Assembly (NCBI GenBank): GCA_034769895.1
Contig: CM068367.1
Coordinates: 1,313,999,046-1,314,063,045, forward strand
Length of the DNA: 64,000 nucleotides
Source: Magicicada septendecula
Lineage: Eukaryota > Arthropoda > Insecta > Hemiptera > Cicadidae
Direction of reading: 5' to 3'
Shown in pieces: positions 21,701-32,351 of this stretch. The notes beneath the pieces are model-generated. The model worked only from the letters and a program-made list of their open reading frames with translations, had not been told where the DNA came from and did no database searches. Made by a program: the position numbers and the translations under genes. The stretch's first letter is position 1; the number at the start of each line of letters is the position of its first letter.

Positions 21701-24700
21701 GAACCAGTTTAAGAGTGGTGACCACCAAAATACCCCAAAGATAAGAAGAAGGAAGAATAAAATTTGTGATCAGGAAGAAAACAATACCCTGAAACCTTTA
21801 GAGAAAAGCAAGGTCCGTATCAGTAAATAAATTAGATGCTCCAAACTAAACATCAGTCGAGATAACACAAAGTACCTTGGTTTTCTCAAGAATGAAGAAG
21901 GAAAACAAGAAGACCAGAAGAATGAAGACTAGAAGAAGGACAAGAATGAAGACAAGAAAGAAGATGAGAAGAAGGACAAGAAAGAAGATAAGAAGAAAGA
22001 CAATAAAGAAGACAGGAGGAGAGGAATAAATAGTATGAAAGAAACACCGTTGTAAAACCTATTATTATTATTAACTACCATCAACCCCAAACCCACAAAA
22101 ACGATTAAAAAGAAAGTATAACATACCAAAATCCTATAAAATGTAATTATTTAGAAACATAAAGTGTTGTATAGTATTATAAGAAGTGAACCGACTAAAG
22201 CTATTGTGTGATAAGAAAATAAACAAGTCTTAACAGTCCATGATTACTAAAGGTCTGGTCTGAGATAGTGAGACTCAAAATATCAGAACCACCAGTGAAA
22301 GTGAATTTGTGTGTTTTTTGAAAATGCAATAAACGTAAAGTTAGTGATACTATGACTTATCAATATGCTATATAACAACTTTAATATCCAATAATAAACA
22401 GCATAATAAAATAATAGAATGGAAGATTTCCAGTATTTTATTATTTTAATGTAACTCTTTATTTACAAGACATTTGTAAAAAATGCTAATAACTAGAGTA
22501 TGGGTGGTCATGTTTACTGATGAAGGGGATCATAAATAATAATGGTTTAGACCAGAAAGGACTGGCATTAATTTAGTATTCATAGGTTTAAAATGTTTAA
22601 ATAAACTGTCTGTTCACAGCCATAAAATCAATGTATTTGTAAGAGTTATTAGAAAATAAGATTTATATTATGTGTTTAAAATGAATTATGTTTGCTAAAT
22701 AACAGCATACATACCATTAATAATGTTTCAGTAGGTATGCTCTGTTAATTCAAAAGGAGTTAAATGTATATGTTCAAACCATGTCAGCAATATGTTCAAT
22801 TGTACAGATTGCTAAATAATGTTCATAATTGTTTTTTTTATAACAGTAGTGTTAATTAAATACTACACCTCACAATAAGTTATAAACCATTTTATTTTCA
22901 TGTAATAGTAACTATGTAAAGTCAGAGGAGTGGTAGAATTAAGTTTATTTGAGAAAGACAGAAATGTAAAATTCTAAACTCTAGGCCATTTGGTGAATTC
23001 ACAGAAACCATATAAACCAGTATAATTCACTTATAAATCCTGTAAACTAGCAAGATTTAGATAAGGTAAATCAGTTAACCACTACTGGGAATGATCCTAT
23101 GAGTTAAAATGATAATAAGGAAATATACCTTAAAATATTGTAAATTTTCAAAATATATAAATTAATTAATTTTAAAGAGCAATGTTAAATTCAGAGATTA
23201 ACACAAAAAACCAGTTCAAAAGTTTAATTTATATGTATTTAAGGAAAGGAAGAGAAATATGACTAATTAAAATTTATTATAATAGAATTAATAACAATTA
23301 AAATGGAAGAAAAATTTGTATAAAGGCGGAAATCAGATTTTGAGCCTATATTTCCAAAAGGGAAAGAAATTTGTTAATTTCCACAAAATGTCCACAGATA
23401 TAATACAGACTATAATACATCAATTTAAAAGGAATGAGATGATTAAACCAATGATAAGGTTCATAATTCATGAAAGTGATGAATAAAATAAATAAATTCC
23501 ATATATAATGTAATATTGTATCATGTGTATTATTAATCGAAATATGTTAACAATACTTTTTCAAAGATTAACTGGGCCAGATTTTGACCAAGTTAATTAG
23601 TCTTTTGTTGAATATCAAGCTGAATAGTTGTGTGAAAAAACGTTCCTTAAAACTGAGTAGAAAATGGTACGACAGTTTGCTATTAATGTCAGTGCATCGA
23701 GAGTTAGATGAATTGAACACTTTCTGAGCTAAATTTACCAAAACTTTAACGACAATAGTGAAAAATAACACCTAACTTCATGATACGAGTGATATAAAAC
23801 AGTAAAACAATATATTTGACACAATTCACGCTACAACGCATAATCACTTTTACAGACAACCTAACCAACAGAAGTGAACACATACCAAATAACTTAATCA
23901 ACACCAATATACACGGAACACTTCTTCAGAACACACCAAACTACCTAATAGACAGATTACACCAGTGCGGGAACATTTCAAACATTCATGAAGATAATTT
24001 TGTTGAGTTTTTAACAAGACGACTTTTTCCGTGACTTCGCCAGAACTAATAGCGGCCATCTTTGAAATTTACAAATCTGCTTACATCATCAAGTGACGTC
24101 ATAGAAGCTACATATGGTCTGACAAAACAATTTTCTTAAACATTATGTATCAGAATTATTTGAATACTGTTAAATAATAATTATTAAATTTACTTTAACT
24201 ATTAATGTTATACTTTCTCGTCACCCTTCTCTGACTATTAATTAATTTAATCGCTCAAAGAACCTGTCCTTTTTATAATATAAATAATAATTTTTCTACT
24301 GTATGCACAATCGATAATTCCCTGAGACGGAGTCGATAATTGTTCTCAATCGATAAAAAATCGATTATTTATTAAATTGTTTAATAAATCCATTTATTTC
24401 AATTGTTTTTTATCTGTTATTATTTCACAGGCTAATTTAAGGTTATTTATTAAGGCTAAGGGACTTCAAGAGGAAGAAAATATTTTATTTGAGTGAGATA
24501 TTGGACCAGCAAGAAAAATCATCGATCGATTGCTGACTGGAGTTAATCAATTTAACTCCAGACTTGGTTCAAATCTTCCAGAAGTGCTCGATAGTTAATA
24601 AATACCTTCCTAATTCTTAAAATTTTTACAAATCCTTTAAAACAGCCTTATTTCGTAAGTACAAACATTGATTAACATAAACAAAATTATTTTTTTATTG

Positions 24701-24786
24701 AAAATTTTATTTTTTATAAAATTTTTCTCTACTATTTTATTTTTGTAAGGACCGGCATACAGGGTCTGCTTACAATATATATATAC
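18759..24786. other. Long unassigned AT-rich region
   Basis: About 6 kb without a supported gene. Visible structures are a purine-rich, imperfectly repeated AAGAAGGA-type stretch at 21870-22025 (low-complexity Lys/Glu if translated), a GC-richer patch at 20650-21200, and very AT-rich DNA from 22380 onward. Small open frames (for example 21517-21744 and 23816-24034) show no family motif and have no support beyond being open. Confidence 0.5.
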
Positions 24787-24791
24787 ATATA

Positions 24792-27673
24792 TTATAACAA
24801 AAAGAAAGGTGATTGGGTGTTGTTGTTGTGTTGTGAAATGTCGGGCGTTACCTCCGCGCACTTTTGTTACTTACTCTGTTGACTGGATCCTCTGCAGTGA
24901 TGTAGTCCTGTAACACAACTTAAAACTATGCTTTTGTGGGCGCCACTTGGAAACGTTTGTTCCAAGAAAAATTAAATGTGATTGATAAAATTTTTAAATC
25001 TACGAAAAAATTTAAACAAGTCAGTTTAGCTTTGAAAAATCAGTTATGTTTAATGATTCTTTAAAAACAACAAACAAATCGTCTGAAGGACTATCATTCA
25101 TAAAAATTATAAAATTGCAGAGAAAAAATTTACAAGTTATTATTATTGACAATTTTTTATATGTCCAATCAAGTATCGGCTAGTATAATTCAGATTCTGA
25201 CTCAGTTGACAAGCATGAGTTTAATATGTGAAAAAACTTTAATCTCAGGACGTGACTCCTTTGAACTACCAAGACATATCAATTAGATGCGTTACAAGAA
25301 AAAACTAAGTGATTTGAAGGTGTATGTGTGGCGTGTAAAGTACAACTGTGTGATAAATGTAACCAGGTAACAAATGACTTTAATTTTGGTAACTCACGTT
25401 CCAATGGTCGTTTATTCTCTCACTGGACACTTCCTTCGGGTAGTTTCTCGATCTCGCCTCTTCGGGTGTACACTGAAGCTATTTAAAGTCAATTTTTGCG
25501 ATCGTTACTTTTTCCGCACTTTTTGTCAAAACGTTTGGCAGTAAAATCTCGTTCAAACGCCGCCACTACGAATCATCTGTTTAGCGTTGATTCAGAAATC
25601 TGCCACCGCAGCGCTGACTCCCATGCAGTGTTGAGGAAGGCTCAGTGTATTGTTTTGTTTACGTTCGGGGGAATTATTTGTCACGTTAGTCAGTCAATGC
25701 GAACACAGCAGAATTCGTTCTCTATTAAATGTTTGGGACCCTCCTGGGCCGTCGACGTTCTGGCTGCGTGCTTTCTATTAAAATTTGCCGTATCGCTGCT
25801 CTATTTCAGCGATATTTTTTGGCGACTCTCGTTGAGGTTAAGTCAGTCGGGTATGTCTATGTACGGGAAAAAGCCTTCCTGCCGTGTCTTGTCGATTTCT
25901 CGCCTCTTTGGTTTCGCCTTAGCTGCGTTGATCAGTGTTGTGTGAGATGCATCAGTTCTGGAGTTCAATCTTCAAGTGTTTTTGGGCCGAATTTGGTCTC
26001 GCTTTTATACTAAATCGGGATGACTGTTTTCGTCGACTTCCGGTATATTTGTATAAAAATTCTTTCTAGATTGTTCGAGAATAAACGAAATGGAATGTCA
26101 TAGAACAATTTTCACTTCCGTAGAAGCTTTTAGAACGAATTTCTTATTCTTCATACAATGGATATTTCAAAATTTACACTGGTATTTATCAAACAGTTTC
26201 ACATTAGTACTTACAATTTGTATGCCATTAATGTATTTAGATTCCTTGTTTTTTACTGAATCTAGCGATACTAAATATGATTGGTATCTAATTAATTTAA
26301 GTCTAATAAACATTACAATTTACAACCCTCACCTTGAGTTGTAGTCATTAAAAATTCAATATTTATAACAAAATTTGTTGTGGAGTTATAAAGTTCCCTT
26401 CACAAGCTGGTCATCTACTACTACTACTCTCCTACAACAAAATAAACAAATTTTAACATCAATAAAACACAAATAAATACAATTTTATATGGCCTCTGCT
26501 CATGGCCTAGGTTCTTGCCAGTTTTCTAATACAATGATTAGTCTTTTCCCTTAATATATGTATTATTTCACCACTATACACACAGAGTTTATTATTTTGT
26601 CTATCTTTTGTGATACCTGGTTACTTTGTACATATATTATATTTATCACAAGATGACATAGCATCATTGATTGTCTTGAGATGTCATTTTTTTATGGTGT
26701 GACAAATCTCACTCTAAATAGTTAAATTCTTTTAGAATTGACTTTACTTTCAACTGAGTTTATTTCTTATTAAGGTATACTGATGTACTGTACCTTTCTA
26801 TCTTATTTTTGTTAGTATTATGTAAGTATTTTGCCAGATCTGATTATTTTTGTACTGGATAATTGGCTTCAGCCATACATGGTATAAGTAAATATTTTGC
26901 TGACTTGACTATTACAATGTTAAAGTTGGTCAGGTATATTAGTATAGTTGCTTTATATCATATTACAGCTTTCTAATACAGTTTGGTTGCATTTTGGCAA
27001 CATTAAATTAATAAATTATACAATATTAGATGCCTATTACATGTTTTTTGTTAACACTGTTTTTGGCTATTTTGGCTGCTTTTTATTCATTTGACAGCTT
27101 CCTTTATTTAAGATAAATTGTTCACTATTGTCTGCTTGACAATTACATATAGTTTTTATTTAAATCTGATAATAATTAATTTTTCCATGAAATCTTGGTG
27201 TATGGTCTCAAATCCAACACATTAACATTTTTTGTCATAACAAATATATCATTTTTATTCTAACTTAAATTCTTTCTAATAATGTATTTAAGTCATTTAA
27301 TACATTTATTTTATTTACATCACATAATATAATAATGGATCATGTCCATTTATTCACAAAAAATAGTTTTTTAATACTCTATTCATAGTTATAAAACTTA
27401 ATAATTATTGACTTTATTCTGGTGGATTCTGACATTATTTCTCTCTCTTATAGTGTCTTATGGTCTTTTCACTCTTATTCACTTTAATAATATATATGGG
27501 GTTTTGTCTTAGTCATAGTTTGGTCGTTTTTTCAAGTTGATAGAAATAATTATTATACAAAATTACACAATTTTTTGGGACTACTTGGGTTCGATACTGT
27601 TCACTTCACTTTCCTCTTATGCTAACTTACTATATAAATGATTTCTTTTTATGGAACGTTCTGTGACGTTACA
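24792..27673 (-). repeat. 3' LTR of minus-strand gypsy element
   Basis: In element orientation it begins TGTAACGTCACAG (at 27673) and ends GTTATAA (24792). It is nearly identical to 34400-37289. Open frames inside it (25496-25945, 25729-26013, 26090-26344) are copied exactly in the other LTR and show no protein motif. Confidence 0.95.
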
Positions 27674-28943
27674 TATGCCTCACCGTTAAAGTTGATAATT
27701 TTGGAAAAACATATCTTTGGTTTTGATGAAATTATCATCTCTATAATATCCCTTTATTATATCTCATTCTTTTATCTTATAATTAAATTCCTGTACTACT
27801 CCTTTAATATATTAATCCAACTCAATATTCCTAGTTCGTTCTTTGTCATATCACCTATTTCTTTCCTTTTTACCTTGATGTTTTATAATTAATCTTTGAT
27901 ATAATTCCCTATCAATTCCCTAACTTACATAGAGGTTTGGGAGTCAGAGTGGCTCGCTATGGCATACATTCTCTGTCCCTTCCTGTCTATAACTACTGAA
28001 ATCAGAGGCAACACATCCCTGTTCAGAAAATAATAATTGCACCTTTGCAACAAATAATAATAATAATAATAAAAAAAAAATACAATATTCAAAGATCATA
28101 GGCTCCTACACATAAATTCCCTTTCTTAAACTCTTCTGATTAATTCACAATTATATTAATATATCGTTCTCCGCAGGTTAAAATTATCGTTTAAAATCAT
28201 TCAATGTTAATAGCTATATTCATATTCATCATTACCTCCTTATGTAACACACTGTTTTCCTTTTTTTTTTTTATTTATTTTCCTTTATCATTTCCATTTA
28301 GTATCAAATATATGACAGTATTTCTCCTTCTTTCTCCTTTACTAAGTGTCCATCTAGTAATATTTATTTATAATAATCTCTCTCCTTCTCTAAGTACGGG
28401 TAAGCTGGTAAATATACGTTGACATGGCTATTGGAAATAAATCTATATTTTATATATATCATTATGCCTTTGGTGGAATGTGTCCATCTCGTAGTATTTA
28501 TTAATAATAATCTCTCTCTTTCTCTAAGTACGGGTAAGCTGGTAAATATACGTTGACATGGCTATTGGAAATAAATCTTGCCTATGATGGAATGTGTCCA
28601 TCTCGTAATATTTATTAATAATAATCTCTCTCCTTCTCTAAGTACGGGTAAGCTGGTAAATATACGTTGACATGGCTATTGGAAATAAATCTTGCCTATG
28701 GTGGAATGTGTCCTTCTCGCATTATTTATTAATAATAATAATCTCTCTCCTTCTCTAAGTACGGGTAAGCTGGTAAATATACGTTGACATGGCTATTGGA
28801 AATAAATCTTGCCTATGGTGGAATGTGTCCATCTCGTAATATTTATTAATAATAATCTCTCTCCTTCTCTATGATGCTGTATTTGACTTGGGTCTTTGGT
28901 CATGGTACTTGGTTACTGATTGAGTATTCGACTTGCGATTTTT
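27674..28943 (-). other. 3' untranslated region of the gypsy element
   Basis: About 1.27 kb between the pol stop and the 3' LTR with no coding sequence. The pol-proximal half is the tandem repeat listed separately. The segment bordering the LTR reads GGTGAGGCATA on the minus strand (27674-27684), a weak polypurine tract. Confidence 0.7.
28348..28875 (-). repeat. Tandem repeat, four to five copies of a ~114-bp unit
   Basis: Copies start at about 28348, 28482, 28596, 28710 and 28827, with spacings of 134, 114, 114 and 117 bases. The first spacing is longer because of an AT insertion, and the last copy is partial. Each unit contains TCTCTAAGTACGGGTAAGCT and GACATGGCTATTGGAAATAA on the plus strand. 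It lies in the untranslated part of the element just after pol. Confidence 0.93.
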
Positions 28944-31900
28944 TTAATCATGGTACTTTTTTAATGAAGTCTGGTTATACGTTCCTTTTACCTTGTTCCT
29001 AATTGTGTCAGTTACCTCGTAGGTATTGTTTTTATTGTCTCTGGTTATCGTGAAAGGCCCTGTATATAAGAGTAGCAATTTCCTCGTTATGCCTTGTATA
29101 GCACTGGGCAATTCTCTATTTTTAACTAACACCTTTTCACCTACCTCATATTTAATTGCCTTAGGCTGTGATTTGATATATTTTTTCCGCTGCTGTTCCG
29201 TTTTTTCTAACACCTTATTATAAAATTTTGCCCCTTCAAATTGGTATGCGGGCTCGTCGGGAAAATTAATAATTTCCTTTATCTCTCGTGGTGGGGGTCT
29301 TTCGAACATAACCGTGTATGGCGACATCTCGATGGTATTGTGATGCGAGAAATTGAGAAAATCCTCGGTAGAGGCTACATATTCATGCCATCTTTTCTGC
29401 TCGTTATGGCAGTATGTTCTCAGTAACCGTCCTACCTCCCTTAACACTCTCTCGGCTGGGTTACTATTCGGGTGATATACGGACGTCTTGTACGTTTTTA
29501 TTCCGTGTTCTCCCAAGCTTTCCTTCCAAAGTTTTCCCCTAAACTGAGTACCGTGGTCCGTAATTATAGAATACGGTCGGCCCACTTCCATTATATAACG
29601 TTTGATTATTATGTCTATTATTTTCCTGGTCGTTGCCCTAGTTATTGGGTATAGCTTTGTATACTTGCTAAAGTGGTCGAAAATGATTATGATAAATTTA
29701 TATCGGTGTCTCCCACCGCTGCGTGGAAAGGGTCCGCAGATATCGAGAAATACCTTTTCCAATTTTTCGGTAGATAATATGGGTATCATGACCCCTTCCT
29801 TCCTCTCGTTATCACACTTAACTTTTTGACAAATATCGCACGATCGTATCGCCAGTTGCACCTTTTTATTCATCCCCTTGATGTATGTTTGCTCTTCCAA
29901 TGCCTTCCTTACTTTAAGGGCACCCAAATGTCCGTACCTCTCGTGATAGTCGATTATTAGCGGTCTCTCTATCGCTGGTGGAATCACTAATTTCCAACTC
30001 TCCTGGTGCGGGGTATTCCTAATAAATAAAGTGTCATCGTGAATACAATAAAATCTGTTTATGACCTCATCGCCTTCCTGTACCCTTTTTCTAATATCTC
30101 CTAATTTCGGATCGGCCTCTTGTTGTGACTTTATTTCGCGCAAAATATCTTTTAAATCCTCCCTGCTCTTAATAATGTGGTAAACCTTGGCTAATTGTTC
30201 CTTTTCGCCGTCAAAGGTTTGGTCTGGTATATTGACGCGAGATAAGACGTCGGCGGCTACGTTCTGTTTGCCGGGTATATATTCCCATGTGATATTGTAC
30301 TCTTGCAAGGCCAAAACCCATCTAGTCAGCCTTCCATGGTTCAGTTTACAATGCTTTAAAAATGATATAGATTTGTGGTCGCTTCTAACTGTTATGGGGT
30401 ACCCTAATATATATGTCCTGAATTTACCGCATGCGAAAACTACACTCAACAGTTCTTTTTCGGTAGTATTGTAGTTTCTTTCGCAACTGTTCAGCACGCG
30501 GCTAGCAAAGCTAATTACTAAATGGTTACCGTCCTGATCTTCCTGATAGAGGGCTGCACCTAAACTCACGTTACTGGCATCGCAGTTTAGAAAAAATGGT
30601 TTTGTAAAGTCGGGATGATGCAACATTACTGTTTCTAAAAACTTTTCCTTTATGATATTGAGCACTCCATCTTGCTCTGGTCCCCAAGTCCATTTGTCTT
30701 TAGCTGATAACTGCTTTTGGAACCTGGCAGTTAATTCTGAGTAATTGGACCGAAACTTTCTGTAATAGTTGCAGATTCCTAAAAATGACTGCAGCTGTTT
30801 CCTATTCTTTGGGGTGGGGAACTTCTGTATGGCTTCTACCTTTTCCTTGGATGGAGTAATCCCTTGTTCTGTTAAATTGAATCCTAAAAATTTCACCTCA
30901 TTTGCAATGAATTGGGACTTGTCTAATTTGAGGGTGATATTATTCTCTGATAATTTCTGTAGCACCTGTTCAACCCTATTACAATGGTCGTCCCAATTCG
31001 CTGAAGTCACCAGTAGGTCGTCGACGTACACTGTCGTAAACTTCAGTACTTCCTGCCCCAATATTCTGTCCATTATCTTTACAAACACCGCCACAGAATT
31101 TATTAAGCCAAAAGGTAACCGCTTAAACTGATAGTTTCTGCCCTCGAATATGAATGCCATATATTTCCTACTATCAGGGTGGAGTTCTATCTGCCAGTAT
31201 CCGCATACCGTATCCCATGAGCTTATATATCTGATTCCGTGGAACTTTTTTAATATCTCTTCTATCTCCCCAGGTGATGTGCGGTCGTTAACAATCATTT
31301 TGTTAATCTCCCTAGCATCGAGACATATACGTACCTTTCCGTTCTTTTTTGGCACCGCTATTATTGGGCTGGTAAAGGGCGAATGACTATACTCAATTAT
31401 GTCGTCCTCTATCATCCTGTTCAATTCTTCCCTGACTTCATTCTTTAGCGAGTGTGCGATCGGGTATGATTTCCTGTTAAATTCCACCGGAGTTTTGAAT
31501 TTTATGGTGCACTGATAATCTCTGGCTTTTCCTGGAGCGTTCGAGAATATGTGTTTATAATGATTGTATACCTCGACCAATTGTTCCGCCTGTTTTTCGC
31601 TGACCAGACCCCTTGCTTTCGTCCTTTGGAAATCCCGTATTTCTTTTAATTTTTCTAACCACAACTCTGGGTTTTCCTCCTGATATAATGGCATATTGAT
31701 CGGACGATCGGTACAATAATAATGGTTTACTATCGCTTGATAAGGTGCATCGTTTGTACCACTTCCTTGGACATCGATCAAATTATTGGTCCAAACCCCC
31801 TTGTTAGTCTTAAAAGTTATCACCTTACTTTCCAAATCTATCACAGCATTGTATGGCCTAAGTATATCGCAGCCTATTAGTATACTCATGGGTAAATTAC

Positions 31901-32333
31901 TCGCCACTAATAACCCTATTGGTATTGTTACCCCATTACTAGTCATCTCTAATGACACCTGTTTCTTTATTGATTTATTTTGCCTCCCCGTTGCTCCGAC
32001 TAAAACAATATTATTTATCGGTAGAGTGGGTATTGGTAAATTACTATGTTGCTTAATCCGCTCTAACTCAATGCTATCAATAAGTGACACATTTGACCCC
32101 GTGTCAATGAGTAGTATCGCTTCTATGCCATTGATACATGCTTTAATCTGCACGATACTATTATTCCCTTGGTTGCTATTTTTAATGATATCGTCACCTT
32201 CTTCTAATAACTCCTCTCTAATATCCTTAAGGTAATTATTTATTCTTAATATAGTCCCGTCTTTGTCCTGTCTATGTTCGTCGTTTGTCACCCCATAATA
32301 TTGGTTCAGTGAAGGGCGGTTTTCCTTTTTCAC
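28944..32333 (-). CDS. pol: Gypsy Pol polyprotein: protease, RT, RNase H, integrase
   Basis: A 1129-codon intact frame. Retropepsin has its active-site DTG at residues 77-79. RT has motif A Asp 374 in SSWDTVCGYWQIEL and the catalytic YVDD at 436-439, followed by the thumb (FLGICNYYRKF). RNase H starts at CDAS 584-587. Integrase has an N-terminal zinc site at H797, H802, C832 and C835, and a DDE triad at D864, D926 and E961. The C-terminus holds a GPF-type small domain (YTGPFTITRDNKNNTYEV). All catalytic residues are present. The first codon of this frame is GTG, and the frame is already open upstream across the TTTAAAC site, so Pol is most likely made as a Gag-Pol fusion by -1 frameshifting. 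Confidence 0.96.
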   Translation of the reverse strand: MKKENRPSLNQYYGVTNDEHRQDKDGTILRINNYLKDIREELLEEGDDIIKNSNQGNNSIVQIKACINGIEAILLIDTGSNVSLIDSIELERIKQHSNLPIPTLPINNIVLVGATGRQNKSIKKQVSLEMTSNGVTIPIGLLVASNLPMSILIGCDILRPYNAVIDLESKVITFKTNKGVWTNNLIDVQGSGTNDAPYQAIVNHYYCTDRPINMPLYQEENPELWLEKLKEIRDFQRTKARGLVSEKQAEQLVEVYNHYKHIFSNAPGKARDYQCTIKFKTPVEFNRKSYPIAHSLKNEVREELNRMIEDDIIEYSHSPFTSPIIAVPKKNGKVRICLDAREINKMIVNDRTSPGEIEEILKKFHGIRYISSWDTVCGYWQIELHPDSRKYMAFIFEGRNYQFKRLPFGLINSVAVFVKIMDRILGQEVLKFTTVYVDDLLVTSANWDDHCNRVEQVLQKLSENNITLKLDKSQFIANEVKFLGFNLTEQGITPSKEKVEAIQKFPTPKNRKQLQSFLGICNYYRKFRSNYSELTARFQKQLSAKDKWTWGPEQDGVLNIIKEKFLETVMLHHPDFTKPFFLNCDASNVSLGAALYQEDQDGNHLVISFASRVLNSCERNYNTTEKELLSVVFACGKFRTYILGYPITVRSDHKSISFLKHCKLNHGRLTRWVLALQEYNITWEYIPGKQNVAADVLSRVNIPDQTFDGEKEQLAKVYHIIKSREDLKDILREIKSQQEADPKLGDIRKRVQEGDEVINRFYCIHDDTLFIRNTPHQESWKLVIPPAIERPLIIDYHERYGHLGALKVRKALEEQTYIKGMNKKVQLAIRSCDICQKVKCDNERKEGVMIPILSTEKLEKVFLDICGPFPRSGGRHRYKFIIIIFDHFSKYTKLYPITRATTRKIIDIIIKRYIMEVGRPYSIITDHGTQFRGKLWKESLGEHGIKTYKTSVYHPNSNPAERVLREVGRLLRTYCHNEQKRWHEYVASTEDFLNFSHHNTIEMSPYTVMFERPPPREIKEIINFPDEPAYQFEGAKFYNKVLEKTEQQRKKYIKSQPKAIKYEVGEKVLVKNRELPSAIQGITRKLLLLYTGPFTITRDNKNNTYEVTDTIRNKVKGTYNQTSLKKYHD

Positions 32334-32351
32334 TGCCGCGTTTAGTTTAAA
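32307..32351 (-). promoter_or_regulatory. Programmed -1 ribosomal frameshift signal
   Basis: On the minus strand the slippery heptamer T TTA AAC (32351-32345) sits in the gag frame directly before the gag stop TAA. Slipping back one base enters the pol frame exactly. Five bases downstream, GCGG (32339-32336) can pair with CCGC (32319-32316), and the adjoining CAGTGAA (32335-32329) pairs with TTCACTG (32313-32307). Their order a, b, a', b' is that of an H-type pseudoknot, although loop 1 would be very short. A 7-bp hairpin alone is also possible. Motif and spacing are seen directly; activity is inferred. Confidence 0.8.

Noticed and set aside
21870-22025. Lys/Glu-rich repetitive stretch as a possible gene
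   Set aside because: It is low-complexity purine-rich DNA without a start, domain or conserved context.
23816-24034. 72-codon open frame in AT-rich DNA
   Set aside because: No motif, no neighbours and biased composition, so it cannot be separated from chance.
25496-25945. 149-codon open frame in the LTR, repeated exactly at 35112-35561
   Set aside because: It runs opposite to the element's transcription and shows no domain motif. Its conservation between copies is explained by the LTRs being almost identical and young.
28348-28875. Possible CRISPR-like array
   Set aside because: Repeats and spacers are not distinguishable. It is a simple tandem repeat with the whole unit conserved, inside a eukaryotic retroelement.
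31786-32235. 149-codon plus-strand frame over the gypsy pol gene
   Set aside because: It is the antisense shadow of the protease-encoding part of pol.
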